The position numbers were made by a program, and so were the translations under genes. 9,511 nt of DNA from Calditrichota bacterium. Its GTDB lineage: Bacteria > Zixibacteria > MSB-5A5 > GN15 > FEB-12. Shown piece by piece: positions 1 to 6,166 of the stretch. The stretch spans positions 1 to 9,511 of the forward strand of contig QQUK01000162.1 in the NCBI GenBank assembly GCA_008501655.1, given 5' to 3'. The notes under the pieces are model-generated. The model had not been told where the DNA came from. It saw only the letters and a list, made by a program, of their open reading frames with translations, and did not search any database. The first letter of the stretch is position 1; each line of letters begins with the position of its first letter.

Positions 1-1
1 T

Positions 2-526
2 GCTTTAGCGGCAACAAACGACCCGCAGGAAAAACTGATGCTCTTAGAGCAGAAACTTCAGGGTGCCTATACATTTATGTGCGATATTCACAGCCGTTAT
101 CTCTTTGATAAAAATTTCTATATCAAAAGGAAAGATGGTGTTCTTTCAGTCGAGCAGTTAAAAGCTCTGATGATTTCTGCACAAAAAGAAGCATTTGGTG
201 ATCTTCTGGATCCATCCGGCTATCATCCTCTTTTCTGGTGTTCGAAACTTCATTTTTATATTACAACAGCACCGTTTTATAACTTCCCGTACACTTTCGG
301 ATTTATGTTCTCAGGCGGGCTGTATGACAGAGCTAAAAAAGAAGGTGCATCATTTGCTGATAAATATGCAGCCCTTCTTGCTGATACCGGTTCGATGACA
401 ACAGAAGAAGTTGCACAGAAACATATCGGTATGGATCTGACCGAAGAAGCCTTCTGGCAGGGTGCCGTTGATACCGCACTTGCTGATGTTGAGGAATTTG
501 TCAAACTGGCAAATGAGTTAGCGTAG
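2..526 (+). CDS. M3-family oligoendopeptidase (PepF-like), C-terminal part
   Basis: This is the last 174 residues of a zinc metallopeptidase that cuts short peptides, probably in the cytoplasm. The frame is open from base 2 with no start in the window, so the gene begins upstream. The recognisable part is the helical C-terminal lobe of the PepF/M3 family, with the typical segment FYNFPYTFGFMFSGGLYDRA (window residues about 92-111) followed by a helical tail. The zinc-binding HExxH motif lies outside the window, so activity cannot be judged here. The gene ends in TAG, the only amber stop among the genes in this window, and the next gene starts three bases later in the same frame. The family call is firm; the exact subfamily is less so. 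Confidence 0.85.
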   Translation, partial: ALAATNDPQEKLMLLEQKLQGAYTFMCDIHSRYLFDKNFYIKRKDGVLSVEQLKALMISAQKEAFGDLLDPSGYHPLFWCSKLHFYITTAPFYNFPYTFGFMFSGGLYDRAKKEGASFADKYAALLADTGSMTTEEVAQKHIGMDLTEEAFWQGAVDTALADVEEFVKLANELA

Positions 527-529
527 GCT

Positions 530-1642
530 ATGTGTCCGGATGTCGAGGTACGGCCGGAGTCAGGACTCTGGAAAGATTCACTTGATACAAAAGCTGCACA
601 AGAAATAGCAAACCAGATCGGTCGAGCTTTTAAAAAGTTCGACCGGGACGGTTTTTTGAAGCATCTGCTTACTGATGAATATCATGCCGCGGAATTAAAA
701 GCGAAAATTTTTCTGATTGCAGATTCATTGTATCAGTTCCTTCCAAAAAAATATTCACAGACAATCAATATACTCATTAAAACAGCACCAAAAGTCGGGA
801 CGTTTGAAAACTGGGCTCTGTTGACATATGTCGAAAAATATGGGCTTGAAAACTTTGATGAGTCTGTTAAAGCGATGGAAGCGCTAACGCCGCATAGTAC
901 CGCCGAGTTTGCAATCAGACCGTTTATGATTCGCTATACCAAACAGATGAAACCGATTCTCCTGCGCTGGGCTACAGATACAAATGAACATATCCGGAGA
1001 CTTGCCGCTGAAGCAACCCGTCCCCGCGGTGTCTGGGTCGCTCATATTGATGAATTTAAAAAAGACCCGACGTTTGTGTTTGAACTCTTAGAGCATCTGA
1101 ACGCGGATGAGTCTTTGTATGTTCGCAAAGCTGTTGCAAACAACTTAAATGATATATCAAAAGACCATCCCAAAAAAGTGATCGCAACCGGGAAACGCTG
1201 GCTGAAAGATAAAAACAAAAACAGCAACTGGATTGTCAAACATGCCTGCCGAACGCTTTTGAAAAAAGGGCATCCCGATGTCTTCGGACTTTTTGGATTT
1301 ACCAAGAACCCAAAAATTACCATAGGAAAGTTTGCTTTTGATAAAAAGCTGATTAAAGTCGGGACATCAGCGGTCCTCTCAGCGGATATTATCTCTCAAG
1401 ATAAGATTACGCAGAAACTTTCGATAGATTTTGCGATTCATTACATGAAAAAAAACGGGAAGCTTGCCCCAAAAGTTTTCAAACTCTCCGAAAAATCTAT
1501 TAAATCTCATGAACAGTTATCTTTGACGATTACACATTCGTTTAAAGAGATGACAACCCGAAAACATTATCCCGGAAAACATAAAGCCGAGCTTCTGGTA
1601 AATGGGAAAAGTTATGTGATGTTCGATTTTAATCTGAAATGA
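530..1642 (+). CDS. AlkC-type DNA alkylation repair glycosylase (HEAT-like repeats)
   Basis: This 370-residue protein resembles the AlkC/AlkD superfamily, cytoplasmic glycosylases built of HEAT-like repeats that remove alkylated bases without flipping them out. The repeat region spans about residues 20-257. It contains the stretches RRLAAEATRPRGVW (156-169) and VRKAVANNLNDISKDHP (198-214), which I recognise as hallmarks of AlkC-like proteins. Residues about 262-370 form a beta-rich tail, including KVFKL (315-319) and TTRKHYPGKH (342-351). This fits the Ig-like C-terminal domain known in some AlkC proteins. I cannot assign the catalytic acid with confidence. The ATG follows the upstream stop by three bases and has no clear Shine-Dalgarno sequence, which suggests translational coupling to the peptidase gene. 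Confidence 0.85.
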   Translation: MCPDVEVRPESGLWKDSLDTKAAQEIANQIGRAFKKFDRDGFLKHLLTDEYHAAELKAKIFLIADSLYQFLPKKYSQTINILIKTAPKVGTFENWALLTYVEKYGLENFDESVKAMEALTPHSTAEFAIRPFMIRYTKQMKPILLRWATDTNEHIRRLAAEATRPRGVWVAHIDEFKKDPTFVFELLEHLNADESLYVRKAVANNLNDISKDHPKKVIATGKRWLKDKNKNSNWIVKHACRTLLKKGHPDVFGLFGFTKNPKITIGKFAFDKKLIKVGTSAVLSADIISQDKITQKLSIDFAIHYMKKNGKLAPKVFKLSEKSIKSHEQLSLTITHSFKEMTTRKHYPGKHKAELLVNGKSYVMFDFNLK

Positions 1643-1648
1643 TTTTTG

Positions 1649-1661
1649 ATGTTCGGAACAT
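1649..1661. promoter_or_regulatory. Inverted repeat ATGTTC-G-GAACAT
   Basis: These are perfect 6-bp arms around a single central base, seven bases after the alkC-like stop codon. A run of five T (1667-1671 region) follows shortly, so it could be a weak terminator stem (ATGTT/AACAT with loop CGG) or a protein-binding site for the next operon. The bases are seen directly; the function is inferred. Confidence 0.3.
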
Positions 1662-1673
1662 TCCTGTTTTTAA

Positions 1674-1688
1674 ACTTGTTTCACAAGT
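1674..1688. promoter_or_regulatory. Inverted repeat ACTTGT-TTC-ACAAGT, candidate operator of the redox module
   Basis: These are perfect 6-bp arms with a 3-base spacer, about 50 bases before the start codon of the FAD oxidoreductase gene. The symmetry suits a dimeric regulator. It does not match the FNR (TTGAT-N4-ATCAA) or Rex (TTGTGAA-N4-TTCACAA) consensus, so no regulator is named. It overlaps an 11-base stretch (1671-1681) that recurs upstream of mreB. Confidence 0.35.
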
Positions 1689-1736
1689 AAGTTTGTAACT
1701 CTTTACAACTGAATCCATAATTCAAGGTGTCAAATT

Positions 1737-2993
1737 ATGCACTATGTCATAATCGGAAACGGTGTTGCCGGGATCAACGCAGCTAACAGACTGCGTAATC
1801 TCGACGATGAAGCGGAGATAACTATAATCTCTTATGAATCAAAACATCATTTTTCACGCACCGCTCTTATGTATGTCTTCTGTGGCCAGCTTTCTGAACA
1901 ATGTGTAGAGCCATTTGAACGGGACCATTATGAAAAGATGGGATTCAAAAGGATACATAACAAAGTTGTTTCTCTCGATGTTTTAAACAAAAAACTTCAG
2001 TTAAAAAACGGCCAATCACTTACCTACGATAAACTTTTGATTGCTTCCGGTTCCGTTCCTGTGATGTTTGACTGGAAAGGGGCTGATTTAGAGGGGGTTG
2101 GAAATTTTGTTTTATGGTCGGATCTGGAATGGCTGCTGGAAAAAGCTAAAACAGCTAAAAAAGCGGTTGTCGTCGGTGGTGGACTTATTGGTATTGAGAC
2201 AGCTGAAATTTTACAGCTTGCCGGTATTCAGACGACTTTTTTGATCCGCGAATCACACTACTGGCCGGTCGCGCTTGATGAAAATGAAGGAACAATTGTC
2301 TGTGACCATATGAAAGAACATGGCATTGATGTCCGTTTGAAAACCGAGATGCAGGAGATTCTTGGCGATAATGGTAAAGTTACCGGAGTGAAAACAAGCA
2401 ATGGTGAAACAATTGATGCTGATTTAGTTCTTATTGCAATTGGTGTCCGACCACAAACCGACTGGCTTGCAGATTCAGGATTAAACTTTGATGATAGAGG
2501 CGGGATAATCGTAGACGAACAATTACAAACTAATCTCGAAAATGTCTATGCTGCCGGTGATTGTACGTCGGTTGTCTGGTTCAATGACGTCCGTCGACCG
2601 GAACAACTCTGGTATACCTCAAGAGATCAGGGATTAGTTGCCGGTGAGAATCTCTTTGGACTCGAAAAAAATTATAAACGCGGAATCTTTTATAACTCAG
2701 CCAAGTTTTTTGATATCGAATATACAACAGCAGGATATGTAAATTTTAATTTTGAAGATGAACAGAACTGGTATCAGAAAGAAGAGGGAAAACCATACAC
2801 TGTCAGGGTTACCTATCTGCCGGATAAAACTGTTATCGGATTTAATATGCTCGGGCGGAGATGGAATCATACAATTTTAGTCCAATGGATTGCAGAAAAA
2901 CGAAAACTCGACTGGGTTTTAAAACATCTGAATGAAGCAAACTATGATGAAGAATTAATGTCACCCTTCCAAGTTTCCGGAGGAATCTCTTAA
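1737..2993 (+). CDS. FAD-dependent NAD(P) oxidoreductase (pyridine nucleotide-disulfide/rubredoxin reductase fold)
   Basis: This 418-residue soluble flavoprotein probably passes electrons between NAD(P)H and an iron-sulfur partner. The FAD-binding Rossmann motif GNGVAG lies at residues 7-12. A second Rossmann motif for NAD(P), GGGLIG, is at 147-152. The second FAD contact, YAAGDC, is at 271-276 after the LIAIGVRP segment (232-239). There is no CxxxxC redox-active disulfide near the first motif, so it resembles NADH-dependent rubredoxin/nitrite-reductase-type oxidoreductases more than thioredoxin or lipoamide reductases. The ATG is preceded by AAGGTG (1724-1729) at good spacing. The stop codon overlaps the next start (TAATG), so it is translationally coupled to the membrane ferredoxin gene, its most likely electron partner. 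The natural acceptor cannot be read from the sequence. Confidence 0.88.
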   Translation: MHYVIIGNGVAGINAANRLRNLDDEAEITIISYESKHHFSRTALMYVFCGQLSEQCVEPFERDHYEKMGFKRIHNKVVSLDVLNKKLQLKNGQSLTYDKLLIASGSVPVMFDWKGADLEGVGNFVLWSDLEWLLEKAKTAKKAVVVGGGLIGIETAEILQLAGIQTTFLIRESHYWPVALDENEGTIVCDHMKEHGIDVRLKTEMQEILGDNGKVTGVKTSNGETIDADLVLIAIGVRPQTDWLADSGLNFDDRGGIIVDEQLQTNLENVYAAGDCTSVVWFNDVRRPEQLWYTSRDQGLVAGENLFGLEKNYKRGIFYNSAKFFDIEYTTAGYVNFNFEDEQNWYQKEEGKPYTVRVTYLPDKTVIGFNMLGRRWNHTILVQWIAEKRKLDWVLKHLNEANYDEELMSPFQVSGGIS

Positions 2994-4090
2994 TGCAGGC
3001 AGGACTTCTTACAACTTTTAAATCTCCTGCAAAATCGAGGGGATATACAGCATGGATTCTTTCGGTAATACTCTTTGTGTTTTATATCCTTGTCTATTTT
3101 ACACCAATCCCTGATAGCTGGGCAAATGCTGTAGGTTTAAACGGTAAATGGCAGATGTACGGTGTCCTGTATACGCTGGCAATGATAATTGGCGGTTATT
3201 TCTTCTTAAGGAAGCATGGAAACAGCAAGTATCATAAAGTGCGCACCTGGTCAGTTATATTCTTCCAGATCGTTTTTGCATTTTCGATACCTGAGATTAT
3301 GGGATTATTTGATTCCAAAGGTTTCAATTTTGCTAAGTTCTGGCCGCTTGGGATTGAATATCTTTATCCTCAATATATTTTTGAATATCCGTTATTGATT
3401 ATCGTTTATGCCTTTGTTGCTTCCCTCATAGCTGTGCCGATTCTGACTTTACTTTATGGAAAACGATGGTATTGTTCCTGGATGTGCGGATGCGGAGGGC
3501 TTGCAGAAACAGCCGGTGATTCATTCCGGCATCTATCAGACAAAAAGGTCAAAGCATGGAAGTTTGAGCAGTGGTCAATATATACCGTCCTGTTTCTTGC
3601 TCTGCTGACAACAGCACTTGTGATAATCAACTGGGGATTGCATTTTGAAAATGAAGCCGGTCAATGGGTGACAGAATTTACGACTTTTGATTTAATTGCT
3701 TCTAAGATTCAGGGGACTTATCAATTCATTGTTGTCGCCATGCTTTCCGGGGTGCTTGGTGTCGGTCTCTATCCTTTGATGGGGTCAAGGGTCTGGTGCC
3801 GCTTTTTCTGCCCATTGGCGGCAATTATGGGGTTGGTGCAGAAATTCGGACGTTTCCGGATTACAGTCAAAGATGATATGTGTATCTCCTGCGGGAATTG
3901 TTCGACCTATTGTGAAATGGGCATTGATGTCCGCTCCTATGCACAAAATAATGAATCGTTTAAGCGGGCATCCTGCGTCGGTTGCGGGATGTGTGCTCAT
4001 GTCTGTCCGAGGGGTGTCCTGAAACTTGAGAATAAATGGGATTTCAAACAATCATCGGATAAATCAAAACGACCCGTTTTTGACTTATAA
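2993..4090 (+). CDS. NapH/NosR-like polytopic membrane protein with two 4Fe-4S clusters
   Basis: This 365-residue inner-membrane protein is likely an electron conduit between the quinone pool and the adjacent flavoprotein. About six hydrophobic segments are visible, near residues 20-38, 56-72, 87-101, 134-154, 196-213 and 245-262. Two cysteine motifs flank the later helices: C161-x3-C165-x-C167 followed by GGLAE, and CRFFCP (C269, C273), the CX3CP type of NapH, NosR and CcoG relatives. The soluble tail carries two classic ferredoxin motifs, C297/C300/C303/C307 and C328/C331/C334/C338. The first membrane motif reads CGCGG where NapH and NosR usually have CP. The ATG overlaps the previous stop by one base and has a strong GGAGGA ribosome site. 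The family call is firm; the physiological partner and direction are inferred. Confidence 0.85.
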   Translation: MQAGLLTTFKSPAKSRGYTAWILSVILFVFYILVYFTPIPDSWANAVGLNGKWQMYGVLYTLAMIIGGYFFLRKHGNSKYHKVRTWSVIFFQIVFAFSIPEIMGLFDSKGFNFAKFWPLGIEYLYPQYIFEYPLLIIVYAFVASLIAVPILTLLYGKRWYCSWMCGCGGLAETAGDSFRHLSDKKVKAWKFEQWSIYTVLFLALLTTALVIINWGLHFENEAGQWVTEFTTFDLIASKIQGTYQFIVVAMLSGVLGVGLYPLMGSRVWCRFFCPLAAIMGLVQKFGRFRITVKDDMCISCGNCSTYCEMGIDVRSYAQNNESFKRASCVGCGMCAHVCPRGVLKLENKWDFKQSSDKSKRPVFDL

Positions 4091-4119
4091 AAAACTTATC
4101 ACTCTTACAAAAAATACCG

Positions 4120-4125
4120 TATATT
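4120..4125 (+). promoter_or_regulatory. Possible -10 element (TATATT), leaderless start of the IscU-like gene
   Basis: TATATT ends five bases before the ATG at 4131, and TTATCA (4096-4101) lies 18 bases upstream as a poor -35 match. Transcription from here would begin at or next to the start codon. This agrees with the absence of a ribosome-binding site, but the evidence is only the motif and its position. Confidence 0.25.
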
Positions 4126-4130
4126 AGCAT

Positions 4131-4583
4131 ATGCCTTGTTCAGATATTACAGATGCTTTGAAAATACAGCTTGATGCTGATGACCGCTTAACCCGGTATG
4201 CCCTCCGTAAAAAGACCTGCGGGTCAGATGTCGGGAGACGTTCACTTTTGCTCAAATGGCTCAAAGGGATGAAAGTTGATGATATTTTACTCCTTCAACC
4301 GACTGAACTCTTTGAGAAATTCCCGACCAAGAGTAAAACCTGGGAATATCTCTATGTAAAACATTTTCTGGCGGTCAAATCAGGGCTTTCCGTTATGGTC
4401 GGTCAAACAGCCGGTTCAGTCAATGACTATTGTAAGCTCGATTCGGTCGATTTTTCTGAAGAGGGGACACTGATTTATGCCGAGATCGCAGTCGAGGGTA
4501 TGACTGATGAAATCAAAGCCTGCGGTGGTTGTAACAGCTGTGGAACCGAAGAAAAAGCCGATTCTCCTAACTTTTCCTGCTAA
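4131..4583 (+). CDS. Small IscU/NifU-N-like protein with an extra CxxCxxC tail
   Basis: This 150-residue protein aligns by eye with the core of the IscU iron-sulfur scaffold. C3-S-D5 matches the CGD ligand motif, TCGS with C30 matches the second ligand cysteine, WLKGMKVDD (43-51) matches the conserved WVKGKSLDE stretch, and KH78F sits where IscU has HC. Three of the four usual ligand positions (first Cys, second Cys, His), plus the helper Asp, are therefore kept, but the last Cys is Phe79. The N-terminal helix of IscU is missing, and no in-frame extension is possible because TAG lies at 4125-4127. The tail carries C131-x2-C134-x2-C137 and a terminal C150. It lies 40 bases after the membrane ferredoxin gene, so it may deliver or store a cluster for that complex. 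No Shine-Dalgarno sequence is visible. Confidence 0.6.
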   Translation: MPCSDITDALKIQLDADDRLTRYALRKKTCGSDVGRRSLLLKWLKGMKVDDILLLQPTELFEKFPTKSKTWEYLYVKHFLAVKSGLSVMVGQTAGSVNDYCKLDSVDFSEEGTLIYAEIAVEGMTDEIKACGGCNSCGTEEKADSPNFSC

Positions 4584-4773
4584 AATTGTTCATAAATTGC
4601 GCACGCATTTGCACCTGAAAATGGGTAAAATTACATATATTTGCATATAGGAAGTGAATCGTCATTAACTTACCGGTAAAAATTGACTCATTTACACAAT
4701 TTAAACATATGTAACTTAATGACTAGCAGTCGTTTTCATTTTATGAACATGTTTTATATTGAAATTATATTTT
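4584..4773. other. AT-rich upstream regulatory region of the PEP-CTERM gene
   Basis: There is no coding potential in this stretch. It contains several short symmetric sites: the perfect 10-bp palindrome TTACCGGTAA (4670-4679), ACATATGT (4705-4712), GACT-AGC-AGTC (4721-4731) and AACATGTT (4746-4753). TTACCGGTAA lies about 100 bases upstream of the -24 element, a usual distance for a sigma-54 enhancer-binding protein site. No convincing terminator for the upstream gene is visible. Confidence 0.4.
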
Positions 4774-4791
4774 TTGGCTCGATAATTGCAT
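4774..4791 (+). promoter_or_regulatory. Sigma-54 (RpoN) -24/-12 promoter of the PEP-CTERM gene
   Basis: The bases TTGGCTCGATAATTGCAT match the RpoN consensus TTGGCACG-N4-TTGCAT with one mismatch. The key GG (4776-4777) and GC (4788-4789) are exactly 12 bases apart, as required. Transcription would start near 4801, giving a leader of about 65 bases before the GTG start with its AGGAAA ribosome site. Sigma-54 promoters need an enhancer-binding activator; the activator here is not in the window. Confidence 0.72.
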
Positions 4792-4866
4792 TATCTTTTT
4801 TGATTGTATAATTATAGTATATATAAGATAAAATTGGTAAACTATTTAAGGTTAGGAAATATTCTC

Positions 4867-5451
4867 GTGAAAAAAGTTATTTTGACTCTCGCAATCATGC
4901 TACTTGCCTTCGGGGTTTCAAACTCCGGAGTGTATACATTTAACCCAAGCCCAGCTGACATGTATGATTTGGACCATGGATATTATTATGGCTGGGGGAT
5001 TGACCACGATTTCTCTGGAGAAACAATCTCCGGTGTCCGTTTAACTATTACTGACATCAATAACTGGTGGCCGGAACCAAACGTTCTGTTCATGCACCTT
5101 GTAGATGACATGTCTGCCGGTTTAACTGTATATGAAGATAATAATCCTGATATCTCTGACGCTTATGATGGTCAGGGTGTTCTCATTGATGCCTGGACTG
5201 ACTACGATGGCGGACCACGCGGTGACTTTGTTACGATTTCCTATGATTTTGCTTCACTCGGTATTTTAGATGAATTTATTTCCTATGCAGCCGATGGAAA
5301 CTTCGGTTTTGGCGTTGACCCGGATTGTCATTTCTTCAACGATAAATTCTCTCTGACAGTTGTTACCGACGCACCGGAACCGACCACAATGCTTCTTTTT
5401 GCTATGGGCTTAGTCGGCGGCGGTATCTTGAGAAAAAAATTCAGCGCATAA
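4867..5451 (+). CDS. PEP-CTERM sorting domain protein (exosortase substrate)
   Basis: This is an exported protein of 194 residues. I chose the GTG at 4867 because AGGAAA (4854-4859) sits at ribosome-site distance and the protein then begins with a clean signal peptide: KK, a hydrophobic core at about 4-17, and a polar stretch SNSG. An in-frame TTG at 4804 would bury this signal behind 21 extra residues. The C-terminus has the tripartite PEP-CTERM form: PEP at 170-172, a hydrophobic helix at about 174-187, and a basic LRKKFSA end. Exosortase-family enzymes cut such tails and hand the protein to the outer surface or extracellular matrix. The middle is rich in Asp, Gly and aromatic residues with one cysteine (C154), and looks like a beta-rich adhesive or structural domain. 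No exosortase gene lies in the window. Confidence 0.85.
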   Translation: MKKVILTLAIMLLAFGVSNSGVYTFNPSPADMYDLDHGYYYGWGIDHDFSGETISGVRLTITDINNWWPEPNVLFMHLVDDMSAGLTVYEDNNPDISDAYDGQGVLIDAWTDYDGGPRGDFVTISYDFASLGILDEFISYAADGNFGFGVDPDCHFFNDKFSLTVVTDAPEPTTMLLFAMGLVGGGILRKKFSA

Positions 5452-5470
5452 TTGCTGTAGAATAAAGTTT

Positions 5471-5502
5471 AAAAAAAACCCGCTAAAACAGCGGGTTTTT
5501 TT
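5471..5502. terminator. Bidirectional rho-independent terminator
   Basis: The stem CCCGCT (5479-5484) pairs with AGCGGG (5490-5495) across the loop AAAAC. Eight A precede it and seven T follow it, so it can end transcription from both strands. It lies between the convergent PEP-CTERM gene and the minus-strand nuclease-like gene and likely serves both. Confidence 0.9.
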
Positions 5503-5519
5503 GTACCATATTTTTATTT

Positions 5520-6044
5520 TCAGAGAATATTTAGTTTCTCAAGTTCCGTTTCAAGAAGGTTTTCAAGTGATCCTTTCCCGTCAAATTCTATAAAAAGAGC
5601 TTTTAAGTTATTTTTTTCATACAGCTCTTTTTTGAATTTAACTCTATCCCGATAATTCGGCATATGGATAAATCCGCAAATTTCAATAAAGAGGTTATGC
5701 TTGGAAAGGAAAAAATCCGGCCGGTACTGTTTTCCATCGAGTATAATCAGCGGCTCATACACAAATTGAAGCTTTTTTTCTAAGAAGAATTTTACTGTGA
5801 TCTTTTCATATTGGGAGCGAACAAATATACCGGAATCAGTTTCCACATCAGGTTTATTACGCATTTTTTTCGGGATATAGTTTGACTGGGGATGAACGGT
5901 TTTCCCGTCTTTGAAAAATCTTTTTTTCCGCATATTACAATTTAAAGGTATTCGTAAGAGAGGACAATAAGAAATATTTTGATTCAGAATGTTACGAAAT
6001 GAAGCGGGAATACCGAATAATCTAAATAGATACGAAGTAAACAT
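5520..6044 (-). CDS. Small PD-(D/E)XK-like nuclease candidate
   Basis: This protein of 174 residues has a C-terminal half with the order of a PD-(D/E)XK nuclease fold. A helix carries VRSQYE (E80), followed by a strand with YEP (96-98). Then come RPDFFL (D110), IEICG (E121) and a helix with several lysines (K136, K138, K139). The usual ExK lysine is replaced by Cys123. In UvrD-linked and related nuclease domains the lysine can come from the following helix instead, so activity is possible but unproven. The N-terminal part (about 38-65) is strongly basic and could bind nucleic acid. The start is uncertain: neither the ATG at 6044 nor the internal ATG at 5933 (residue 38) has a visible ribosome site, and the first 37 residues look unlike the rest. 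It is a lone gene, convergent with the PEP-CTERM gene and divergent from mreB. The substrate is unknown. Confidence 0.6.
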   Translation of the reverse strand: MFTSYLFRLFGIPASFRNILNQNISYCPLLRIPLNCNMRKKRFFKDGKTVHPQSNYIPKKMRNKPDVETDSGIFVRSQYEKITVKFFLEKKLQFVYEPLIILDGKQYRPDFFLSKHNLFIEICGFIHMPNYRDRVKFKKELYEKNNLKALFIEFDGKGSLENLLETELEKLNIL

Positions 6045-6101
6045 AAGAGTATTTTTTAGTTATGAGAGATAATTTTATTTGCTCTTTGCCTGAGAAATAT
6101 G

Positions 6102-6112
6102 TAAACTTGTTT
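6102..6112 (+). promoter_or_regulatory. Shared 11-base element TAAACTTGTTT upstream of mreB
   Basis: The same 11 bases occur at 1671-1681 upstream of the FAD oxidoreductase gene. Both copies start 65 or 66 bases before their start codons. The element contains the near-palindrome TAAAC-TT-GTTTA (6102-6113). It could be part of a promoter or a regulator site. No good -10 box is placed correctly after it. Confidence 0.25.
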
Positions 6113-6166
6113 ATTACAACAGGAACTAAACGGATTAGTTTTAGCAGGTAGTGAAAAGGATTTGAC

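Noticed and set aside
1680..1686. Rex-type operator half site TTCACAA
   Set aside because: The matching TTGTGAA half at the required spacing is absent.
1693..1721. TTGTAA-N17-CATAAT as a sigma-70 promoter for the flavoprotein gene
   Set aside because: Transcription would start near 1728, inside the AAGGTG ribosome site, and destroy it.
4597..4613. Second sigma-54-like site (TTGCGCACGCATTTGCA)
   Set aside because: The essential GG is missing when GC is aligned at the right spacing.
4786..4812. Sigma-70 promoter TTGCAT / TATAAT before the PEP-CTERM gene
   Set aside because: The -10 box is perfect but the spacer is only 15 bases and the -35 is the -12 box of the better-supported sigma-54 site; AT-rich DNA yields such -10 boxes easily.
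4804..4866. Upstream TTG start for the PEP-CTERM protein
   Set aside because: It would put 21 polar residues ahead of the signal peptide and lies too close to the predicted sigma-54 transcription start to have a ribosome site.
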